Assembly (NCBI GenBank): GCA_009869945.1
Contig: WIXG01000114.1
Location: 142,382-206,381, forward strand
DNA: 64,000 bases
Source: Mesaphorura yosii
Lineage: Eukaryota; Arthropoda; Collembola; Poduromorpha; Tullbergiidae
Reading direction: 5' to 3'
The translations under genes and the position numbers were made by a program. Shown piece after piece: positions 14,401-27,600 of the stretch (positions within the stretch are counted from its first letter, which is position 1; every line of letters begins with the position of its first letter). The notes beneath the pieces are model-generated. The model was not told the origin of the DNA, did no database searches, and saw nothing but the letters and a program-made list of their open reading frames with translations.

Positions 14401-15107
14401 GGATATCGTAGCAGAGTCTTTCAAAGTCGCAGACAATTGAAAACTATTTCACTATGCGCACTGTACGCATGTACACGTAGGAGTGATTAAGGTCGAGACA
14501 CAGCGAGTATCATGAAACCAAGTCTAGAGACAAAAGCCCATTATGTGTTCCTAATGAAAATAAGGCCTTCTCCTTTCATCCAAATAAATTACATTTGATT
14601 GTTTTCCTTCGACATTTCTACGCTACTTGTCGGGCGCTTGCAAATGCGATTTTGAAATTTATAGATCTACAGCGGGGAGGACACGACATCAAGCTCGTCA
14701 TTAGGAAAATTTTGTGGAAATCGTCTTCCTCCTCCCGTCAGATCCGAAGAGGGGTCGATAGTTATAAAATTTAAATCAGACGACACCATCGCGAGCAAAG
14801 GTTTCTCTGCCGCATACAAATACATTGTGAACAGCGCCGAGAACGGAATTGATGGTGGCGGAACTGGCAGAGCACAAGTAAAAGGTAAGTCATGCGAAAT
14901 GAATAAAAATTATGTGTACCAGGGTGAGAAGAGACTTTGGACAGTTCCCAAAAGAGAGGAGTGCGATGTCTGCAATGCAGTTAGTTAATTACATTCTGGA
15001 TCAGAGCACTGCGCTTGGCAAAGTCTGCCTTTTCTCCAGTGCCGGGTGGTCACGGTGTAGTAATTACAGTCTTCTTTTCAGAAAAATTAAGATCATCGGT
15101 ATACTGA
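5421..15107 (+). CDS. tld: Tolloid/BMP1-like secreted astacin metalloprotease, complete (24 coding exons)
   Basis: Zinc protease that frees BMPs by cutting chordin/Sog and, in the BMP1 family, trims procollagens outside the cell. Coding exons: 5421-5613, 5685-5824, 5958-6251, 7337-7381, 8111-8245, 8320-8565, 8640-8766, 8855-8990, 9230-9333, 9410-9535, 9598-9716, 9786-10008, 10092-10151, 10235-10376, 10585-10615, 10688-10738, 10976-11084, 11218-11322, 11415-11557, 11637-11807, 11880-12036, 13794-13987, 14665-14884, 15082-15107. All phases agree; 1,098 aa. Residues 1-20 ([20 protein letters not shown]) form a signal peptide, which chose the ATG. The propeptide ends at a furin site, RRKR (188-191). 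The astacin domain has CGCC at 255-258, [11 protein letters not shown] at 285-295 (three zinc His and the catalytic Glu) and the Met-turn SIMHY at 340-344. CUB1 starts near 395, CUB2 near 517, EGF1 near 632, CUB3 near 670, EGF2 near 797, CUB4 near 841, CUB5 near 954. A tolloid versus tolkin paralogue choice cannot be made here. Exon 24 adds only seven codons and stop, and is the least certain. Confidence 0.95.
6258..7054 (-). pseudogene. Nested antisense unit A: zinc-finger-like gene fragment in tolloid intron 3
   Basis: Lies inside tolloid intron 3 (6252-7336), on the opposite strand. An ATG at 7054-7052 opens a 55-codon frame ([20 protein letters not shown]...) that stops at 6887. A second frame, one base off, runs from above 6971 to 6664 and ends in [19 protein letters not shown], a Cys/His pair pattern like a C2H2 finger. 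A donor after 6664 (gtaagt) joins in phase to an exon starting at 6573 (acceptor atcctag), which contains [31 protein letters not shown] and PYFVYIVAV. Similarity to units B and C runs out at 6258, six bases from the tolloid exon 3 boundary. The frame change between 6890 and 6971 is either a missed tiny intron or a frameshift. Function unknown; not recognised. It appears to be the 5' half of a family member. Confidence 0.6.
10613..10652 (+). repeat. Tandem direct repeat duplicating the donor site of tolloid exon 15
   Basis: The 18-base unit ccggtaggttttaattgt occurs at 10613-10630 and again at 10635-10652, a 22-base tandem period. The first copy holds the donor of tolloid exon 15 (ccg|gtaggt, after 10615). 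The second offers an identical donor after 10637. Use of the second would add 22 bases and bring in a TAA (10631-10633), so it should be non-productive. Confidence 0.85.
12037..13793 (+). other. Large tolloid intron 21 (no nested gene seen)
   Basis: A 1.76 kb intron between the last CUB4 exon and the first CUB5 exon. It has acceptable ends (gtaggc ... tttaatag). Open frames inside it, the longest 132 codons at 13141-13539 plus, have no recognisable domain. Unlike tolloid intron 3, it carries no trace of the nested family. Confidence 0.6.
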
Positions 15108-15513
15108 GGAAGTTAACGCAACTGCAACGCAAGCACCGCACCGCTGAAGAGTCGACGTGCCACCTTCTGGTCACCTCCGTACTGGCCCGTATTTCGATTT
15201 ACGTGCCAAAACATTTGATTAAAAATCCAATACTGTACTTTTGCATTAGCCCAAGCCAATTCTCCTTTTATAATTTCGATGTACGCATTTAAATATAAGT
15301 TTTATTGCGAGCGGTTAATTACTTGTAATATTCCTTCATATTTGTACGAAATGTGACATTTACTTCTTCGATCCTTAATTAATTACTGCCCCTGTAATTA
15401 TGACACGGATTCAATTATTTGACAAGTAGCATAACTTCACGTTCACGCTCAAGCACTTTCATTTTAATTTGCGACGCGAGGCAGTAGGGATATGTATATG
15501 CATGTACGAAATT

Positions 15514-15519
15514 AATAAA
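15514..15519 (+). terminator. Probable poly(A) signal of the tolloid gene
   Basis: AATAAA about 400 bases past the tolloid stop codon, the first canonical hexamer noticed downstream. No cleavage site can be confirmed from sequence alone. Confidence 0.45.
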
Positions 15520-18500
15520 ACATAATGACGAAATCGTGTTCATATACGAATGAACAGAAATCTAATTAAAACTTCGATTCGGTTTCCAGGCGTGAGTTGC
15601 AAGAGAGCTTTCTTCCTGTGGGAGAATTGATTCGTAACCGAGTTTCATGTGTTTCAGCTTCAGGATTGCACACGGAGGAGGCTGGTTTTTGCTATGCTGT
15701 AATCGAATTGAAAAATAGAAGCACATCAAGTGTTCTATTTTCGATCTAATTATCGAACCAGTGAAAATAGAGACGAACGAAGGGAGCACACAAACGAATG
15801 ATGCCCCAATTCTGCGCACGGTCCATGCTTGGGTTTTTGCAATTTGCACTCTCGCCGATGTGAGCCCATTTGAATTGCACGAGTTTTAGTGCACAGCTTA
15901 TTTCACATGTTGATTGATAGACATACCACCGACAAAATATGCATCTCGACGTACACGAGCTTACCTTTCTTGCTGTCTTACAGTAAGAGGCGTTCACAGT
16001 CTACTGCGACAGCAGGTGAAAAGGATAATAACCTTTAGTCAGTGCAGCCAAGCCCCAAAATCTCTCGCACGAGCCGATCGTCGCTTGCCAAGATTGCACG
16101 GAGGAAATGAGCAGATAAAAGCGTACAGCGGAGGAGAATGGAGAAAGGAAATGAATAAAAATTCGTGGAGAAAAGATGGTCTTTGATTTTTCTCTTTGTC
16201 CGTCCGCACCGCGCCTCGTAACTCTCATCATGTTCTCGTCTTATATTAAGCACATTAGTCAGGAACAAGACACTCGCTCTCGAACTCTTCAGTGGGCAAG
16301 ACGGCGAGAGGAACACGTAAATGTGCAGCGCAGCATTGCAGGCCGGAGAAAGAAAAAGTGGAGCAGGCATGGAGATTGGAGATGATGATGCTCTTCATCT
16401 TGTCTGTTGGTCGGTCTGCTGGCGCTGGCACGGCGTGGCTGTTCTCGGCTGGTCGGGTCGGGTGCGAGTGCATAAATATCATGCGAGTTTATCATGGAGG
16501 CATACCAAGTGAAAGCAGTCAATACCCATCTCACATCTCGCTACTCGCTCGTGCTGCCGTCCTCTTCAACTTCAACCCACTGCAAATTCAGTTGGGTCGT
16601 TCCGTATCCTCACTTATGAGTTTATCTCACATCTCGCACAGTGCAAAATCGTACCTTTTCGCTATCTCCGCGCGAGGAGCAGGAAAAATGCTGCTTCATT
16701 TTCCAGGAACAGGAAGAGTGGCCAAGATTGAAGAGGGCAAGACAAGGAGAGGAAGCGAGAGAAAGAGACGACGATATAAGAATAATACGACGAAATAATA
16801 AAAGAAACGCACCTCGTTCTCGTTTTCCCCATACTCTGGCGACGGTACAAAGGATGAACAAGTAGAAAACGGAAAATGTGATTTATGTAATTTAGAGAGG
16901 CAGAACACAAGCGGAGGGAGAAAGTACGAATGGTATGGAAAAGAAATGGGAAAGAAGCGCGGCGCGGCCGGAGAAAATCAATACATCCGTGGGCCCAGTG
17001 GTACATTTCACTTGAATGACTCAGGCGGCAGCGGAACAGCGCGGCGGCGGACAGACGCCGAGTTTTTACTGCCCAGAGTTAAGTTTAAATGGACAATCCA
17101 AAATGGTTCATGTAAAATTTGTCCCAAGAAACGAGAACGAGGTTGTTAGCCCAGCTCAGCGGCGCAGAGACGCCAGACGCAGGCACATCACAGCGGGGAG
17201 GAGACAAATAATACCAAATGACACAGAACAGTGTAACGGTCAATAAAAATGTAAACTTTCTCTCACTCGCCTCTTCTCCCTCGACGATATCGTGTATGCA
17301 GCTGGAAACTGGCTGGACTGAACTCGCTGTCGTTGCTGCTGCTGCTGACTTGCTGGCATTGTCCATTGTCCATCGTCCATCCATCCTTCATCCTCACAAA
17401 TCTTGTTTGTATTGCTACATGTGCTTAGAACTGCTGCTCAGCGGTGGGCAGAATAACATCCATGTCCCATGTTAAAGAGATTCTGAATTTTTGATGACAC
17501 TTCCCATTTGTATCTATGCAGTGTTGGCTTATCCTAAGTTGTGGTCAGCTCATGGCAGCTCCACCGAGCCATGCCATATCCATAGCCCGTGCGACTGGAT
17601 GCGACTACGAGAGACTTAGGAACGGGAATAAAACTAGAATGGATGCATTAAGAGAACAAATACGGGATACAGGCCCCAAGACAGTATTGTATTTGCGGCG
17701 CGGCATAAAATTGTTTCATTTCATCCAGCAGTGTCCAGCCGCCGCGCCTTGCATTGTGTCCATTGCCAGTATTGCAACGCCTTTGTACTTTGTGACCACA
17801 CAAAGACGAAAGACGAGTAAAGAGATCGGCATGAGTGCCAGGAGAGAGGAGAAAGCACAAGTGTAAAATGAAACTTAAGTACGAGCACGCGGGGCGGCTG
17901 AGCCTGAGCCGTGACCATATTACAATTCGCATTCAATGGCACAAAGAAGACCCTTTCACTATTGTGCTCTTTGTGTTCTGTCGTCCACACGCACACGGCG
18001 TGGCACGGCACGCCTTAGACTTGGACTCATCTGTCCACCGAATTCGCCTCTTCTTATCAGTTTCTAAGCGGGCATTTAATCAACGTACATAAATAGACTC
18101 CAAAGCTTAGCTTAGCTGAGCGCTTCTCAGAAACCAAGATTCAGCACAACAGCAAAATGCGTAAGAAGAATTGAATCAAATCATTCGTCGAATCCCATAG
18201 GGAATTCCTTATTTTGGGATTGGTCTTGTTAGAATTACACAGAAATACGTATGTAGAACAACCGCAATGCTCGCATTTACATTGTCTGAACTACATATAT
18301 AAGGATGGTGATGTTCTCGGTTGATTGTTACTTTCAGGCTCCCCGTTTAGGCAAATGGGATGGTAAAAGCAAAAGCATCTTTGCTGGAAGAATTGGGTTG
18401 ATCTCCGTTTCGAGCAAACACAAAATAAATTAAGCCCGGTGATTCTCGGAAGTGAAAGCAAGAGCTGTGCGCCGAGCCAGTCAATAATAACTGCGATTAC

Positions 18501-19113
18501 GAATTGAGCAGGCTAATAAGCCAAGCACGGCAATGGCAAAGAACCCTTTCGAAACTGTAGTTTAAAGTGATGGAACAGCCATTCTGAACTTGGCATTTCG
18601 CTCGAGTTTCCCTGTGTTTGTTCGTTGTGCGACTATGCGAATAATTCACCAGTGCTAGTGCGCAGATGATTAATATAAATGTGGTACAAAGCGAGCACTA
18701 AATCTTAATTGTCTTTTCCTTTCTCGTTCGCAACCACATTCGCATTTGATTGTTAGTGCTGGGCACGTGTGAGGTAAGAATAAGGAGCTTCATTTTAGCA
18801 TTGCTGCTATGTGCTGCATTGCTATTATAATATTCAATTTAATTCCTTCTCACAAAAGCACAAAAATAATAAAATTCAATTCCAAATTGACATGCCTTGT
18901 TGATAATTTATTCAGGCCATGCGAATCCGACTGTGAGTGCGCATGTGAGGACGAGGACATAAGCGTGTAATCTCAAGCCGGGCTATACAACAAAATACGT
19001 ACACGTACAAGGACGAGACAAGACAAAAGCACTAAACAGAAGACAGAGAGAAATTGTCGTTTTCGATTACGAGCAATTTCTCCCAAAACTCCAATTTTAT
19101 ACCTGCTGGCAGA

Positions 19114-19132
19114 CAATGCAATGCAATGCAAT
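19114..19132. repeat. (CAATG)n short tandem repeat
   Basis: Nearly four copies of CAATG (equivalent to TGCAA). The same pentamer in shorter runs recurs elsewhere, for example near 35258 and 37362, so it seems to be a common microsatellite of this genome. Confidence 0.8.
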
Positions 19133-22100
19133 ACCAACGTAGCATCTACGTATGGGCTTTCACCCGAATGCGAATAATGCGAGTGAATGTGGGCTTCGGT
19201 TTTATTATTGGAGCAAGAGATTTATGTAAATAAAATAAATTACAGTTGAATTCATCAGAATATGTGCGCACGTGCAAAAAGCGTAAGGAGAAAGAAATTC
19301 TCCATCCCACTTTTGTAAAAAGTAAGTTCAGGGGTTAGCATTTGTTAATAGACGCTAAATGCGATCTTCTCTAATGTCCCAAATAGCATGCCGCAAGTCC
19401 GAGTTCAAGGTGGGTCACCTGCCATGCACGGCAGTAGAACCTGCAGTTGCGCTCGTCATCTGAACGCCTTGAGACCAAAATTCGATTTAATTCGAGGTTT
19501 TGACGATCAAATAACTTAATTCTTACGGTCGGTTCGTCAATTGGTGAATTGGCCTTCATTTATCGGGAACGACAAACCGAAGCTATTCGATTTAGATAAT
19601 CACTGGGGCTTCGGAGGAGTGGTGAGACGGGGCGCATGCCAATAGCAGTGGGACTTTCTCGTTCTGTGTCCATGTCTACGCTCTGCCGTAGTGCCGTACC
19701 ATTACTATTTCCATCTCAGTTTCAACTCAGCTGTTCTGTTCACCAGTTCCAAAGCATAGGAGCAGTAAATGTGTAACTGCAACCTAGCAGTCGACTGCTC
19801 AATAGCAACAATATTGCACAAAAGGCAAGGCAAGCACAAGATCTTGATTCTCAGTCGGTTCTTTTGTGTTTCGTGCTTGCGTGTATCCTCTGCAGCAAAT
19901 TGCAGTGGTTACATTCGATCAAACCACCAACAAGAACAGCAACATCAGCAACGGCAAGTGTTTGGCGCAGCGCAGTCAAAGCAAAGCTCCCGCATTTGGT
20001 GGCCAGCGTATGACTTACCTTTTGGCAAATAGCTTCCTCGCTTCGTTGCATTGAGAGAGAACCTAGACCAGCACTAATTTAAATTGCTGTGGCGTCCTTG
20101 TAAGCAGCACACGAACGTAGCGTAGAAAAGTAGGATCGTGCACAATTTAAAGTGTGATCTACGCAATTTCCAGCATCAATTTTTTACATTGCATCCACCA
20201 ACACGAAGTCAGTCAGACCAACTCTTTATCACCTCCGTCATCATCGGCCGTGATTCTGCGTCTGTTGGCTGCTTGTGCCATGTTTATGTGTCTAGTGTTA
20301 ATGGTTAATCAGTGCGAGTGCTAGTCAACTGCTACAGTGCAGAAATTCTACGGAAAGTACCTTAAATAGGAAACACTTTAAAACACAAGAGCTTACTATT
20401 ACTATTACTCATTATACTCCGCCTGCCTGTTATAGTCGTTCACATGTCGTAATCGTAGGCATTCGTCTTTCAGTTTCAGTTGTTAACTCGTGGCTATTGT
20501 GTTATAATGTTGTAACGTAGAATAATGTGCTAGCGCTAACTGAAACCGGTTTATGATTAATATTCATCAGAAGTAGAACCTCATTGCTAATGCCAGTGTA
20601 GCAACTGTTTAGAGTTTAGACCGCGACCGTGGTCCAGCAGCGGTGTTTGTCACAGCAATCAAAGCAAATGCCTTTACAAGCGAATATCATTATCACCTAT
20701 CGCGGTTGTGGTTTCAGTACGATTGATTGGTAAACAGTTTTTGACCGACATTATCCACGTTGTATCGACAAATGAAGTATTGACAAAGTGCGTGAGTGCA
20801 GCTAATCACAAGTGGATTGTTCGACGTGTCATTCTTTTTTAGCGATCTGGAGCCCAGGCTGATTTTGAGAATTTGGCTGGAATTAAAGCTGCGGCGTTTT
20901 TAGTAAAGCAACATTTATTTGTCGCCGTGATCGACAATTAGTAATCATTGTTTGGCTGTTGTGTGGCAAGTGCTTATCCGGAAACTCCGAATACGAAGGT
21001 AAATTTTGAATTTGGTCTCTTGTCTAATTGCTTGCTTTTAAAAAGGATCATTAAAGACCAAGATAATGCTTTAGTTGTAATTAATCACATAGCGGACGTT
21101 TTTGAGACTGAAAGTCAGGCATTATTATTTGGAACTGGGCACTAGAACACAGTTCGAGCCTTGAATTCTTCAATTTGACCAAGTCTAGCGTCTCCCGCAT
21201 TAATCTTGTGTTGTTTGTTGACACAATTTGAGATAGGCAGACATCACAGACACATTTGTACGATTTTGTACGTAGTATGTACGCCTTCAAGCCTTCAGCG
21301 GGTCTTGCAAATTGTTTTTATCGACAAACGAGCCACAGACAGGACGCATCTACCTACATGCATTATCACATGATTAAAAATTCTTTTAATGTTCGTTCGT
21401 GTGTTAACACAGCGCTAGCGCTCTTGCCTAGTGCCAATTGCTTACCATTAGCATCAGGCAGGAGTAGAGACAGAAATTTATTCAAGTGCCTTTCATTATA
21501 TTTTATTTCTTTAGTTTTTGTTGACGTAGTTTGGGTTCTGACACAAAACAGAAATAGCACAAAGCAAGTTTTTGCCTGTGCCTGTACTGGTGGTGCGACG
21601 ACGCACGAGTATGAGAGAATTGCCACTGCCATTGCTTTTAGACCAACAAACAGTAAACACGGGGAATGTATCAATTTTCTGCTGCAGCTCGTCTCGTCTT
21701 GGCTATTAATGCCATTTATTTAAAATATCTTGTTCTTGTCATCATCGCTCTGCGCGCTCACGAATCGTTTGTGAGCGACCAGAAAAACCTTTTTGTGAGA
21801 AACGTGTGCATTTCGGAGTTGGAGTTGAGTCCAACTCGCGCTCGGTTCCATATCCATGTCTTCTAAATGTCCACGTCCATGTCTTGTCTACGGCCTGATG
21901 AGACATTTAAAGGCGTAGTTTCGAGTAGTGTAGAAATTATTATTATTACAATTCGTCAATCTTCGTGCGCCTACTTTGCGAAGCACGACTTGGCATCGGA
22001 TCATGAAAATATTATTATTTTCCACAGTATTATTAGCAAAGCAGCTGGTGCCGATGCCTGCCTTCCTTGTTCAGTGCACTTGTTCGCCCGAGCTAGTGTA

Positions 22101-24646
22101 AAGTAAATCTACAAAAATCAACTAAATTCTGAGCCTAAGCGAGCTTTCAAGAGATTTTTGCAGCAAGACAGGAAGAGAGCTCAACTCGGTTTTGATAGCG
22201 TAATGCGTACATGAGTTGGACAAGATGTCACTCCGCAATAAATATTTTATCAGCTCAAGGGAAAAGCACGCTTGGCCTGACTTTTGAGCTTATGCTCAAC
22301 ATTTTTGGTTGTAATAAAATATTCGCTGCACTGAGATCAAGCGTCGACCTGTTCCGCTGCCCATGCATGTTATATTCCATCTCTTTGGATTGCATTAAGA
22401 TAAAGTTAATTTCATTTCATTACGGTTCATGCTGCGCCATGATATTATCGAAGTCAAAGCCTCATCCGCGTCCATTCGTTCGTTCGTGAGCATAAGGTCA
22501 ATTTGTCAGTCCTTAAATCAATATTACGTACAGCATAATGATATAATGTGTCTGCATGTGGTCGAGGACAAGCATGAACTCAATTTTTGAGAGATAAGCC
22601 ATTGGGTTATCTTTTTTGCTGGTACGTGGTACCAAGTGTCGTGTATCTAGAATGTCCAATTTTGCTATTCATGGAGCACATCACATCTTCACATCATTTG
22701 AAAACCTGTCAACTGCCATTCCGTGCTGCGTTGGAAACTACAAAATGGATTACGGCCTAATTGATATCGAGTAAATTGCTAATTCGTATTCGCTTCGCAT
22801 TGTAAATTAAACCGACCCTTCCAGCACCCGTTCTCGTATAAGGTGAGTCATGGCTTTCGCATGAGCTTGCTGCGGACCCATGCAGAAGACGCCGAGTGTG
22901 ATTCCATTTTAACTCAATTACATCTTCGTCTTCTTCGCTTTAAGCCCTTTTCCCTTTCTACTTCTGTTGATGTCTTCCAGCAATAAACAAGAGTAAAATA
23001 ACAACCAGGTTAAAGTCTACGTCTACATTTTTCAGGCTCAAGTCCACTAAGCGAATGAATGGACGAAAACTTTTGCCACTGCTGTAACTGTAACGCTGAC
23101 GCTGAGTTTATTCTTTCAATTATGAAGAGCGGTGCAAAGATTCGTGATACACCAATGCACAATTCGGCACGAGGACAGCACGAGCGTGAGGTGTAGCATT
23201 AATAATTGAAAGTAAAACAAGTGCGAGTTGGCGAGTGCAGATTTCATTTTAAAGTGAAAACAGAGAGCAGAGGAAAAGGCAGAGGGCAGGCCAGCAAGAG
23301 CAAGAAAAACACAGAGCAACGAAAAGAGTAGCCCGAAGGAATCTTTTATTTTCTTTTGTGAACTTTGTAACTTGAAATGTTTACAATTCCGAATTGTTGC
23401 CGAGAGTTCCTTTCTCTTCTCGATTTCTTTTCCCCATGTACGACCCATTGTACTGGGTCAAAAATGCTCCATCTTGGTACTTGATACGCTTGAAAGGCTC
23501 CCAGAAGTGGACAACACAAAAATGTGCGGCCTGGCTCACTTCAAACGTCCAATTTTATAATTAGAATGTTGAAATAGTTTATTTTCAGGACATTTTATAA
23601 CTTTTAATAAGCGTTACATAGAGAAAATCAATTTTGTAGCAAGTGGCTGCTTTTTTGCTTATTTTGTGCAAAATTGAACTTGTCTCGGTTGCTTGCTTGC
23701 ACTGTGCCCTTATAACGAAGCTCATGAGATTATGCACGGAGACAGCGTCAGCGTAATGTGCGAGCAAGTTGGTGTTATAAGAAAGTTTCCATTTTCTCTC
23801 AATTTCCTTTTGTGCCAACAAACGAAGAATTTCTGCATGCAAATATCTTAATAGTATACACAGTGATTCGCTTCTCCAGTAGTTAACTTAAGCCGTGTTG
23901 AACTGAGCACAGCAGCGCTCTAAACTTGTTCTCTATTTATATGTACAGGATCAGGCGGAGAGCTGTGGAGAATTCGATCGACATTTGCGCAGTGATAAAA
24001 CCCGGGCATCTCTGCTGGCTTCTACTGCCGAGCCAAACCAAGTCAGACCAGGCTAAGCTGAGGCTCCAACTGGCTCTCTCCACCATCGTCGTGTCCGTAC
24101 CCGAAATCGTGCTCTTCGCCTTCGTTGCTTGAGTCTGGGTCTAGAGTTGTGTAAAGTGTACTCGCCAACTGTACACGAGCAAGCGGACAAGTAAATATAT
24201 TATACATGAAATAACGTACACTTAGAATTTTGCTCTAGTTTTCTCGTGCTAGTGCGCCAGTGTCTGCCTCCTCGGTCTTTTCTCGGGTGAACAACACTGC
24301 TGAATTCTTTTCTGCGCTATGGACTGACATCGGCCAGTGCTCGCGGTGCTGCTGCTCAAGTTTCAGTACAGCCAGCGCAGAGGAGAGTCAAATACCAGTC
24401 GCAGACAGTAGAGTAGTGCGGTGCTTGGAGAAGAATACACGGAAAGAGTGGAAAAAGTTGGAATCGAATACATTGCATTGTAGTACCATTACCCGGACGT
24501 CCATCTTGACTCTCCTGCTCTCCGAACCTGCTCCGTCTCCTCCTGAATTTGAATTCTATGTTCTCGAGTGAGTGCAGCAGTGTGAGTGACTTTCTGGTGC
24601 AGACTTTTTCCTGAGAGACAGTTCAGTTCTCCAGCTCATCTTCTCC

Positions 24647-27600
24647 ATGGCGGTTAACGCGTCCACCCGTTTCTCCGACAATTACGAGGTAATACTTATG
24701 TATTATTATTGATTATTGCCAGAGCAATTACTCATCTGGGTGGAATGGATAGGGCAGTTTTATCCGGGGACTTTCCTGAGAAGAAATTGGAATATGGGAC
24801 GATTTGTTAATAATGCCCGAACTTCCATGTAAACCTTGTTTTTTTAAAGTGATTGTGCCTTCAACCACTTGTCAGGATTAACAGTGAAAACAATCATTTC
24901 AATTAACAAACAAACCGTCCCGTATGTGCCATATCCCCCAACCCAGATGAGAACTTTGTAATTGCCCTGGTTATTACTAATTATTATTATACGAGGTATT
25001 AATATTATATTTTGCCGGCAATTGCAGCTCAAGGAGGAACTCGGCAAGTGAGTGCACCCAAATCTTAATACGATATGAGTCTGTCAATCTAAAAATATCT
25101 CAATTCCATGCATATAAAGAGAAAACGAGTATCTTCCGTCGTCCTTCGCTGCGTTGCAGTGCGTGAGTCATAAAATGCAAGTGTGAAAAGTGAAAGTCCG
25201 CATTTGCGACTCGCACAAGGTGTCATGCAGGCTAATAATAAGTTGGGTAGCCTTTCGGACACATCGGCAGTGCAAATACTCACGTCAAGTAGAGTGTAAG
25301 GTGTAATAATAGCGATAGCAAGCGTAGTGTGCAGTTCGCGGTTCGCATTTCGCATTCTCAAAGACCAGCAGCGAAGGTAACGCTGGACAGACGGCAGCAA
25401 TGCGACAATTGATTTAACAGGTTTTCTCTCCGCTGCTGCTGTTTCGAATTCTCTTCCCAGACGAAGCGTGAACTCGTATTTTATATTCCTGCCTATTATC
25501 ACTGCGATTGGATGTAGAAATAAAATGATGCCATTATGAACTTGGATTATTGGACCGTATTCAAGAAGTGCGGAGCCCAAAATACGTGGCACCAGCACAA
25601 GTGGAATACTGCAGAGTCCTTTGTCTGCTCTGCTCTGCAGCGAGATGCAAGTAAATATTATCCTCATCGCCAGCCAGCGTACAGTGGAGTCGTCCAAGAC
25701 GTAGGAATCTGTGTCGCAAAAAAGTTTAAGTGTCTCAATCGCCATCGTCATTCGCCAAGCCTCGTCGTCTCGTCGCAGTCCAATGTTTACGTGAAATTCG
25801 CAAAAATGTGTTAATGGTCGACGTAATTTATTGTTGGCTTGTGTTTATATTTTCTAAATTGGCCCGAACAAGTAGGCAAAAACATTTCGCGTACATCACA
25901 GGGCAAAGATACACGATTCACTTTATCAACCCACAGAAATTGAAAATGAACTCGTCGTTGTTTCAGCCAGTCTATAAATATAGACGCAGCAAAATGCAGC
26001 CAGCCAGGAAGACACGAACGAGCTCAGATGGATCACGCTGGAATTTGTCATCTGGGCGTGTTTTATGCAAAACATTAAATAAATGCGGACGAAGCGACGA
26101 AGGACGATACTCGACTTTCTCTTTCTATGTGAAAATGACGCTGCTTAATGCGTTCTGTTCGTGACCAACTTATTCACTAGTTAAGAGCAAATGGCAATGC
26201 CGAAATTAGCCCGAACCCAATTAATTCTTACCAAGCGTGCTGTTTTGTCGTTTACAATTTGACTACTGTTTTGTTATAAATCACTTCAGGGGCGCTTTCA
26301 GTATCGTCCGCCGTTGTGTCCAAAAGTCGACCGGGCTGGAATTTGCAGCTAAAATCATCAACACTAAAAAATTATCTACACGAGGTAAGCCAGGCGCTTT
26401 CGCCACATTTTCTTTCTACTCTTGCGTGAGACTTCACAATATTTCTTGTGGAATTGTAGCCACTTTGGCATTTTGCTTGAGAATACACTGCTTTTACTTA
26501 GATTATTGCATTGTGTAATTGATTGCGCTGCTAATCAGGTCATGAGCTCTGCGATTTCCGTCTCGAACGTGGTTCCGCACGTTCTGCTCTACGGAGTTGA
26601 TATTAATTACGTTTTAAATTAATACGGCATGTTCTGTTGTTCTGTATTGTGTATTTTGAGACACGCATACTAATGGGCAACGAACAGAAAGTTAGAGTCA
26701 GAGCTCAGTGATGTTGGATAGAGCACAGCATGAAAGTGGAACAACAGCGGGAGAAAGCAATACGGCGAATCAGTCTACTTTCTCTGGATGGAATACATTA
26801 GGCTTATTCCGCGAGCAAGGCCTACAAGCCCATGCCCGTGCCATGCCCATGCTCCCGAGCTGGTTAGCAAAGCGAGGAAACCTGTTGAAGAACAAAGTCG
26901 TTCAGAGTCAGTCACTATTTTCGTCGTTTAAGTGTGTGTTCGCTGATGCTGCGGCAGCCAACACCAGGACGAGTATGCTTTGCTGTATTTGGATCGATGG
27001 GCCTTCCGGACGCAACTCCACAGCACAGCATGCCAGCAGAAGGCACGGCGGGCACAGCAGACAGCCAGCCATGGAACCAGGCTATTCCATCCATGGAGAT
27101 TGTATCGATCCAGCGGAATGCGGTTTGGGGGTGGCTCGTAGAAGCAGCAAAGTGGGAATAGAACGGGAAAATGCCGTGCCATAGCGTAGAGTCTATACGA
27201 GTGTTTCTTGTCATACTTTCCTCGTAAGCTGCTGCTGCTTCTGCTCAATGTTTCTGTCCAACTTAACTTAGAACTTGTATTGAACACTCCACGTATTTAG
27301 ATTCGCTGCTCTGCTCCAAAGTTTTGAGCTGTTTCTTGCCATGTCTACTTTCTCCTCACTTTTCTCTTTCTCCTCGTTCCAATTCCTCTCCGACGCTAAA
27401 AATCCAATTCAAACTTTCTGTTTGCTCATGCTTTTACTTTTTCATAATCTAAAATTGTCCTGAAGCTGGTGTTTGGTGTCCTAAATCCTGGAACTATGCA
27501 ATCACGCCTGTTTTTACATCCGATCGAGAGTGAAACTCAACTTTGAAATTCGACGCTAGCGAAATCAAATATTCAGATTCGAATAAAAGTTAATTCATAT

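Larger units (their letters stand above)
15108..24646. other. Long stretch without a recognised gene (tolloid 3' end, CaMKII 5' region)
   Basis: The left end is the tolloid 3' untranslated region; a poly(A) signal AATAAA lies at 15514-15519. The rest shows no conserved exon on either strand. Some GC-richer parts (about 16000-18100) carry overlapping open frames of 60-168 codons in several frames, typical of chance. The right part very likely contains CaMKII promoter and 5' untranslated exons; the sequence just before 24647 is probable 5' UTR. Confidence 0.55.

Noticed and set aside
16292-16798. 168-codon plus-strand open frame
   Set aside because: No start context, domain or splice logic; several frames are open at once in this GC-richer stretch, which points to chance.
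26708-27184. 158-codon plus-strand open frame in CaMKII intron 3
   Set aside because: No conserved motif; overlapping antisense frames are equally open; lies within an intron of a well-supported gene.
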